A stretch of 64,000 nt of DNA from Trichomonas vaginalis G3. Taxonomy: Eukaryota; Parabasalia; Trichomonadida; Trichomonadidae. Location of the stretch: contig NC_067206.1 in NCBI RefSeq assembly GCF_026262505.1, positions 22,273,896-22,337,895 on the forward strand, in the 5' to 3' direction. Every line of letters starts with the position of its first letter. Within the stretch, counting starts at the first letter, position 1. Shown one piece after another: positions 58,565 to 64,000 of the stretch. The notes beneath the pieces were generated by a model. The model did no database searches. It was not told the origin of the DNA and saw only the letters and a list, made by a program, of their open reading frames with translations. The position numbers were made by a program, and so were the translations under genes.

Positions 58565-60001
58565 ATGCTTACCTCCCTTTGTATGTCAAATCTAGGTCCT
58601 CATAGAGAAGGATTTCGTGGATTACCAAATGCAGATGATGTGTATGCATATACAACAACAGGCGATCAAAGCAAACTTTTCGAACCATCTGTAATTTCAT
58701 TTAATAAGGTTTCTGGCAATAATCCAACTGTTGTCATCAATCCAGACTCAAAGTTCCAAACAATCGATGGATTTGGAGCTGCTATTACAGGTTCTACAGC
58801 ATATAACTTAAATCAAATGACTCAAGAAGCAAGAGACAAGTTCCTTAAAGATACATTCGATCCAGACACAGGTATGGGTTATTCTTTCATTCGTATTTCT
58901 ATCGGCTGCTCAGACTTTTCTCTCAAAGATTTCACAGATTGTGATAAAGAAGGAATTGACAATTTCGCACTTGATTCCGAAGATACAGACCTTATCATCC
59001 CAATTATACAGCAAATTCTCAAGATTAACCCTTCTGTTAAAATCATTGCAACTCCATGGACTCCTCCTATTTGGATGAAGGTTTCAGACTTGTTTACCCT
59101 TAGAAGACATAATTCCTTCATTTCTGGCTACCTTGATCCAAGACTTTACCAAGAATATGCTACTTATTTTGTCAAATACGTCCAAGCAATGGCCAAATAC
59201 AATTTACACATCTACGCCATCACAGTACAAAATGAGCCACTTAATAAAGGCAACTCCGCTTCTTGTTTCATGGGCTACAAGCAACAAAGAGATTTTATTA
59301 AGACAGCTCTTGGTCCACAGTTCGCTGCAAACAACATTTCGACAAAGATTATTATTTACGACCACAATTATAACTACGATAACATTATTACTCAACAACA
59401 TTATCCAGTTCACATTTACGATGACGCCGAGGCTAATAAATACATTGATGGTGCTGCTTATCATGCTTATGGTGGTTCCAACACAGAAATGGACTATGTT
59501 ACTAGCAAATATCCAAATAAGAATTTATATTTCACAGAAATGTCAATTGGCGAATGGAATTACGATTTCCAGGGTGACTTGATGTGGAATACACGTGAGA
59601 TCGGTATCGGAACCCTTAACAAAGGCAGCAAATGTGCAATTATGTGGAATTTGCTTCTTGATACAAACCATGGACCATATCGTCCAAAGGGATGCTCCAA
59701 TTGCTATGGAGCAGTTGATGTTAAAGTTCCTGGCTACTCAGAACTCATTTACAGGTCTCATTACTATGATATGGCACATCTTTCCAAAGTTATTAAGCCA
59801 GACTCAATCAGACTTGGAACAACTGTCTCAGGAAGCTCAAATGTCTATGCAACATCAGCTATTAACACAAATGGATACATTGGCGCTGTTTTACTTAATG
59901 ATCAGGACCAAGACGTCACAGTTTCAGTCCAATGTGGCTCCCATGCATTTGATGTCCCAATGCCAAAGAGATCTGTTGTTTCCGTCATTTGGAAACAATA
60001 A
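58565..60001 (+). CDS. GH30 glucosylceramidase-like glycosidase
   Basis: A 478-aa glycoside hydrolase of family 30, related to glucocerebrosidase, which removes glucose from glucosylceramide. Visible: TIDGFGAAITGSTAYNLNQM (66-85), GMGYSFIRISIGCSDFS, ATPWTPPIWMK (162-172), acid/base Glu224 in ITVQNEPL, and nucleophile Glu325 in LYFTEMSIGEW. The C-terminal beta-sandwich ends with KRSVVSVIWKQ. The N-terminus MLTSLCMSNLGPHREGF is short and only weakly hydrophobic, so a signal peptide is doubtful even though family members are lysosomal or secreted; the initiator fixes this start. Codons are C-ending in part. The stop is in TAAA. Substrate could be another beta-glucoside. Confidence 0.93.
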   Translation: MLTSLCMSNLGPHREGFRGLPNADDVYAYTTTGDQSKLFEPSVISFNKVSGNNPTVVINPDSKFQTIDGFGAAITGSTAYNLNQMTQEARDKFLKDTFDPDTGMGYSFIRISIGCSDFSLKDFTDCDKEGIDNFALDSEDTDLIIPIIQQILKINPSVKIIATPWTPPIWMKVSDLFTLRRHNSFISGYLDPRLYQEYATYFVKYVQAMAKYNLHIYAITVQNEPLNKGNSASCFMGYKQQRDFIKTALGPQFAANNISTKIIIYDHNYNYDNIITQQHYPVHIYDDAEANKYIDGAAYHAYGGSNTEMDYVTSKYPNKNLYFTEMSIGEWNYDFQGDLMWNTREIGIGTLNKGSKCAIMWNLLLDTNHGPYRPKGCSNCYGAVDVKVPGYSELIYRSHYYDMAHLSKVIKPDSIRLGTTVSGSSNVYATSAINTNGYIGAVLLNDQDQDVTVSVQCGSHAFDVPMPKRSVVSVIWKQ

Positions 60002-60514
60002 ATGAAAAAATTAATTTCACATTTTAATAAATAGTTTAAAACATATATTGAATTTCATCATATTTCTTCTGAACATAATTCTCCAACACAGTATATTAAG
60101 GTTTGAAAGATTATATTCAATCAGAATTTTGTTTTTCCCATTTTTTGGATCTGTAACTTTGTGTAATGAATTATTACAATAATTTCAATATATTACCAGA
60201 AGATAGATAGTAATTTTGTCTTATCCAAAATTATAATCCCTATTAGTCATGAATTCAATGGAAATTATTCTGTTTAAAGCTTACATGAGGTTAAAGTATC
60301 TTCCGATTTCTGACCATGCATCAAATATCTCATCATTCAAGTTTAATTGTACGATTTATTATGAAATCAATAAGTTCAATAAAAGCACAGGCAAAACAAA
60401 ATAAAAGTAATCAATCATATTAATCGAAATGTTTCTAAATTTGGAAATATTAATCCGATATTTTAAAAATCAATATTAATGAAGATAACATATTTTATTC
60501 ATACAAAAACGCTA
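60002..60514. other. Intergenic region between convergent genes
   Basis: AT-rich 3' flanks of the GH30 and coiled-coil genes. Nothing further seen. Confidence 0.4.
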
Positions 60515-61165
60515 TTATTTGTAGTTAACAGATCTTCCAACTTTGTTAAATCTCATTTTTGACTTCTTTGGCTTTGGAACAGCTTGTAATGCCTCTTTAA
60601 GGCTCTGAAGTTCAAAGAATGCAGTCTCGTAAAGACTTTTATAGTCTAGATTTTGACTTTTTATAACTTGATTTTTGTCAATTTGCGCTCTAAGTGATTC
60701 TATCTCTGTATCTTTCATTTCTATTTCACGATCTCTAGCATCGTTAAGTCTTTGAAGTTCTAGAACTCGATCTCGTAAATGAATTAAATTTGGCGAAGTT
60801 GCGTTTAAAGATAATTCTAAATCACTTGTATCAAGAGATTTGAGTGTGCTTCCTAATTCAATATCGTTTGTTGAATTAAAAATTGGCCTTGTTTCTATTG
60901 GAGGAGGTGGATTTTCAACGGGAGAATCATCAGAATCAGAGAGTTCGAAGGGAATTCCTGCAATAGTTGTTGTCTTCTTTGTGCTTGCAGATACAGATTG
61001 ATTGATTGTTGAACGTGATGCAGTACTATCTCGAGGTCCATTAGCTGAAGGTAATCGGATTGACTCAAAAACAACCGAATCACGACCTTCGAGATCTTGT
61101 ACAAGGTTATCGAATGTTTGCGGAGTTGGAGCTCGAACAAACTGATCGTTTTCCTCGTACCACAT
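60515..61165 (-). CDS. Coiled-coil protein of unknown function
   Basis: A 216-aa protein. Residues about 1-125 are disordered, Ser/Thr- and Pro-rich (DSDDSPVENPPPP). Residues about 127-195 form a coiled coil (LRDRVLELQRLNDARDREIEMKDTEIESLRAQIDKNQ, then SLYETAFFELQSLKEAL). The end is strongly basic (KPKKSKMRFNKVGRSVNYK). No family recognised. The coding quality is good: no stops, balanced codons, and an ATG in a plain context. Faces the Pmp-like copy at 61.4 kb head to head. Confidence 0.7.
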   Translation of the reverse strand: MWYEENDQFVRAPTPQTFDNLVQDLEGRDSVVFESIRLPSANGPRDSTASRSTINQSVSASTKKTTTIAGIPFELSDSDDSPVENPPPPIETRPIFNSTNDIELGSTLKSLDTSDLELSLNATSPNLIHLRDRVLELQRLNDARDREIEMKDTEIESLRAQIDKNQVIKSQNLDYKSLYETAFFELQSLKEALQAVPKPKKSKMRFNKVGRSVNYK

Positions 61166-61388
61166 ATAAAATTCCTAAAAAATTGCTAACGATTAAATTT
61201 GTCACTTTTAATAAAATTAATTTGAATGACATCTCATTATTTAGCCTTTAAATTCGATATTAGAGACACATAGAGTTGATATTTACATGGCACAATGGTG
61301 AAAAATATATGGCGCTACTCAGTACATGTAGCTCTAGTGTGGAACTCCAATAAAAGAATATTCCAAGAAATAAGGTTAATATTGATGA

Positions 61389-62387
61389 TTTTTATATAAA
61401 TTATGGGGAAAGTCATCCATCCAGGATGACGATATTTGGAATGGCTACTTTAATAATCGGTTTGTAAGTCAAGCAACTCAGCGATGCCAAAATTGTAATC
61501 TTTCAGCAGGTCAAGGTCAATATTACTTAGATGAGTGCAATTTTTTTGATGATAATAACCGAGTTATCAACTTTAATCCAATTTCCAACACTTTATTCCT
61601 ACATAACCGTTGTTTTTTTAGTAACTGCACTTCAACAGAAACTGGAAGTTGCATTAACTACCAAATTGGCAGTGATAGTTCTATTGTTCAACGAAAATTC
61701 TGTTGTACAAAATGCCAAAGTTCGAAAAGTGGCCACTTTTCAAATACAAAAGTTGACAAAGATAACTTAAACTTTTTTATTGAAAGTTCCCTTTTCGATG
61801 TAGGAAAAGAAAGTTTTGGTTGTTCTATTGAAGCAGAACGTGATAATGTCGTAGTTTCATCAACAAATTTCTCATCATGCAAAGCATCTTGGGGACCTGC
61901 TGGTTGGATTAAAAATCCTTTAGAAAAATACACAACAAAATATAACTATACAACTGTTGTTAATAATTTAGCAACAAATAGTATGATTCTAGATATTTGG
62001 TATAATGCGTTGATTGATTCATGTAATTTTATAAATAATACAAAAACAGAATCAAATTTAGGAATTATTTACCATTGGTATAATTCTCTTACTGTAAAAA
62101 GTTGTTCTTTTATTAACAACACTGTTCCTCAAGGTTCATATTTGATATATAACTATTATGATGAACAAACAACAGTTGATAGTTGTTACATTGACAATTC
62201 GATTTCAAATACATATAATAGTAGTATAGTACCTACTAATACAAGAGAACTATTTATTAACAATTTGATTCATCTTTCAACAGGTAATTGCCAAGCAGAA
62301 TTTGCAATTGTCAATAAAAGTATTTCTGAAGTTAATGAACTTTCTCTTTTTTTACAAACATTAGTAAACATTACATTCTTCTCATAA
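61389..62387 (+). CDS. Pmp-like right-handed-repeat surface protein copy 4 (open frame, no ATG)
   Basis: About 332 open codons from 61389, after a TGA, to the stop at 62387. It contains WGKSSIQDDDIWNGYF (from 61404), CQNCNLSAGQGQYYLDECNF, CSIEAERDN and NCQAEFAIVNKSISEV. The first in-frame ATG is only at 61983, in the middle of the homology. The frame is uninterrupted over 193 codons before that ATG, which argues against a simple dead copy. It lies in the opposite orientation to the other copies. The 5' border (AAATAAGGTTAATATTGATG...) is shared with the copies at 33.4 and 35.3 kb, so the missing start is a family trait here. Confidence 0.55.
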   Translation, partial: FLYKLWGKSSIQDDDIWNGYFNNRFVSQATQRCQNCNLSAGQGQYYLDECNFFDDNNRVINFNPISNTLFLHNRCFFSNCTSTETGSCINYQIGSDSSIVQRKFCCTKCQSSKSGHFSNTKVDKDNLNFFIESSLFDVGKESFGCSIEAERDNVVVSSTNFSSCKASWGPAGWIKNPLEKYTTKYNYTTVVNNLATNSMILDIWYNALIDSCNFINNTKTESNLGIIYHWYNSLTVKSCSFINNTVPQGSYLIYNYYDEQTTVDSCYIDNSISNTYNSSIVPTNTRELFINNLIHLSTGNCQAEFAIVNKSISEVNELSLFLQTLVNITFFS

Positions 62388-63145
62388 TGTTGAGATGAAT
62401 CAAAAAAAAAGATTAGATTTAAGATATTTAAATTACAATGTTAACATTCATGGTTAAGGAGTTTGGGACATGAAAATTCAGTTTCTGTTCGATGCTGTTT
62501 GGCTAATATATTTGAAATTTGAGAGATTTGTTAGATTCAAAAAATATGAGTTCAAAACATGAGTTAATGACTATTTATATGTATCATTAATGTTGTGTGT
62601 AGTTTGGCAATATAAATAATGCATGATATTTAAGAGATGAAGCATGAAAGTTTCAACTCACAGTTAACTTTTCGAACATCATACGTCGGCATGATATATA
62701 AGAGCTGAATATTGTCTTTGTTCATCAGTTTATCCAAATTAATAATATGATACTTCTACATATATATTTAATGTTACCAACATAAAATTTTGGGCCCTTT
62801 TCATAGTTCATGACTCATATAGGAAAGCATAGACAAATCACAGCATAATTTTATTATATATCAGATATATAATTAAATTAGGCTATTTATTCACGTTTAA
62901 ACTATAGTTTTGGTTTCGTGATTCATATTAGATTCTTGAAAAATATCAGTGACCAACCAGACTCTTTCCCACAGATATTTTCAGGGTATTCTTAATCACA
63001 TTACTTACAAATTCATTAAAATACGGAACTCAAAAAATTGTAAGTGAAGAATATTCTAATGGACTTTTAGATTATGTATTCCTCTAAAGTTCTTCATAAA
63101 TTATTGAAATGTATAAAAAAATTTACTTTTTAGACAAAAAAAATA
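62388..63145. other. Intergenic region
   Basis: About 760 bp of AT-rich DNA between the Pmp-like copy and the Ariadne stop. The last about 65 bp (from 63075) is also present at 44.2-44.3 kb as part of the captured tail. Confidence 0.45.
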
Positions 63146-64000
63146 TTAATTAGAGTAAGAATGTGAAACATGTTTCAATAATGTCTCCACGTTCTTTTCT
63201 ACAGCCAACATTGGAACACGGAAATCATTGGCGCATAGTCCTGTCTGGTTTTCGACCATATCTGTGAGCTGATCAACGAATTTTTCGACATCTCTTTGGA
63301 CGTACTCAAAAACGGAGAGTTCAGGAGATCCATACTTCATGTAGTACGCGTGTGGGTATGACCAAGTAAGAATTGTTCGAGCAAAGTCGATTTGGTGAAA
63401 TAATTTTTTGAGGAGTTTGAGAGCTTCCCTTTCTTCGATCGGATACTGTGCGTGCGTAGTCAGCAGCTTTAGTAATCGAGTTTGGTATTCGCCTCTCATC
63501 TTTTCTTCGGTTTCTCGAGATTTGATGTGGTTTGAAAATCTTTCGAAGTAGTGCGCGAGTCTGTCGACGTTATCTGTAATATGTTCGTTCTTTCCTTGGT
63601 TCTTTTCTGGCTTATATCTGTTGCAATTATAGAAATCGCCACCATGGGAAGCCCATTCGTGGCCACAGATCCAGCAGAATTCATAGTGGCAGCTGTAGCA
63701 TGTCATGTGGTTGCAGCCACCGTTTTTCTCGATTCTTGCATGGCATTTCGGACAAAGTTTGGTATTTTGATGAACCCACTCGGCAGTAATCTTGTCCGCA
63801 TTGGCTATGTTGAGCCACTTCTCTTTGTTTTCGCATGTGATCGGGTCATGTGCAATTTCGCCACATCTCCAGCACATACGAGCACCGCATTCGCATTCTG
63901 CAACAAGGCAGTAGCCAATGGCGTTGGATGTAAGTATTTTTTGGCATCGAGGGTTAATACAGTGCTTAAGATTTGGATTTTCCGAAATTTGCGATTCAAT
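63146..64000 (-). CDS. Ariadne-type RBR E3 ubiquitin ligase, partial (runs off the window)
   Basis: 284 codons of the C-terminal part; the frame is open to 64000, so the RING1 half lies outside. It begins in the IBR domain (LKHCINPRCQKIL...CECGARMCWRCGEIAHDPITCE). RING2 follows: LCPKCHARIEKNGGCNHMTCYSCHYEFCWICGHEW, where the Cys of EKNGGCNHM is the catalytic cysteine that carries ubiquitin in RBR ligases. Then comes the helical Ariadne domain (RLAHYFERFSNHIKSRETEEKM..., ARTILTWSYPHAYYMK), which in ARIH1 is autoinhibitory and relieved by neddylated cullins. A cullin with an intact NEDD8 site lies at 54.5 kb. A dead copy of its tail lies at 44.1 kb. Confidence 0.93.
   Translation of the reverse strand: MESQISENPNLKHCINPRCQKILTSNAIGYCLVAECECGARMCWRCGEIAHDPITCENKEKWLNIANADKITAEWVHQNTKLCPKCHARIEKNGGCNHMTCYSCHYEFCWICGHEWASHGGDFYNCNRYKPEKNQGKNEHITDNVDRLAHYFERFSNHIKSRETEEKMRGEYQTRLLKLLTTHAQYPIEEREALKLLKKLFHQIDFARTILTWSYPHAYYMKYGSPELSVFEYVQRDVEKFVDQLTDMVENQTGLCANDFRVPMLAVEKNVETLLKHVSHSYSN

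Noticed and set aside
1-64000. Spliceosomal introns
   Set aside because: I looked for the trichomonad 3' intron signal ACTAACACACAG and the matching GTATGT 5' site near broken frames (8.0 kb, 8.8 kb, Pmp-like heads) and found none that restores a frame.

Overview
This is AT-rich nuclear DNA from a parabasalid protist, almost certainly Trichomonas vaginalis or a very close relative. The evidence is fourfold. The genes are intron-poor. Initiators of the TCAYTW type lie 3-30 nt before many ATGs. Two ribosomal protein genes use the CCTTTT (M5) initiator described for this species. The gene families are typical: an ankyrin protein with the trichomonad N-terminal domain beginning MSDQDIHPNKFSELR, ALK-like glycine-rich proteins, right-handed-repeat (Pmp-like) surface proteins and flagellar genes. 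Species identity is inferred from family knowledge; no search was run.

Layout. 1-1.1 kb is AT-rich with a repeated TCACTTTTTCCGTAA motif. 1.1-6.0 kb holds three related ARM/HEAT-like genes. 6.2-8.9 kb is one doublecortin-domain P-loop gene split by two frameshifts. 9.5 kb is a small saposin-like secreted protein, 10.2 kb a Rab5-like GTPase, and 11.7-14.8 kb a P-type Ca2+-ATPase. 15.0-20.0 kb is a 5-kb gene-free block bounded by 19-bp terminal inverted repeats and an 8-bp target duplication, filled with successive hairpins. It is followed by half of a tRNA-Pro gene and a decayed C2H2 zinc-finger ORF of probable mobile origin (20.1-22.1 kb). 22.2-25.8 kb holds a PCI-domain protein, ribosomal protein uL1/L10a and a signal peptide peptidase.

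26.6-37.1 kb is a rearranged accessory region. It has Pmp-like open frames without ATG, a glycine-rich protein, an ankyrin gene with 15 nearly identical 99-bp repeats, a second and inverted copy of the hairpin array, and duplicated tails of a C2-like gene. 37.4-43.7 kb carries two axonemal genes (SPAG17/PF6-like and an outer-dynein-arm docking coiled-coil). 44.0-47.0 kb is a scrambled zone: a captured tail of the Ariadne gene that sits at the far end of the window, and a Pmp-like copy interrupted by a 1.5-kb element with TTAA target duplication. 47.9-61.2 kb is compact housekeeping sequence: thioredoxin, a Ser-rich protein, CDK-like kinase, alanine aminotransferase with a hydrogenosome-like leader, ribosomal protein uL16/L10, cullin, CK1 kinase, GH30 glucosylceramidase and a coiled-coil protein. 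61.4-62.4 kb is another Pmp-like copy, and 63.1 kb to the edge is an Ariadne-type RBR ubiquitin ligase running off the window.

The genes form no operon. Functional threads are ubiquitin/NEDD8 (cullin, PCI protein, Ariadne), flagellum (SPAG17, docking protein) and surface or secreted proteins. The most unusual content is the multi-hairpin array present twice, the two transposon-like insertions, and the repeated association of Pmp-like copies with duplicated 3' tails of unrelated genes.
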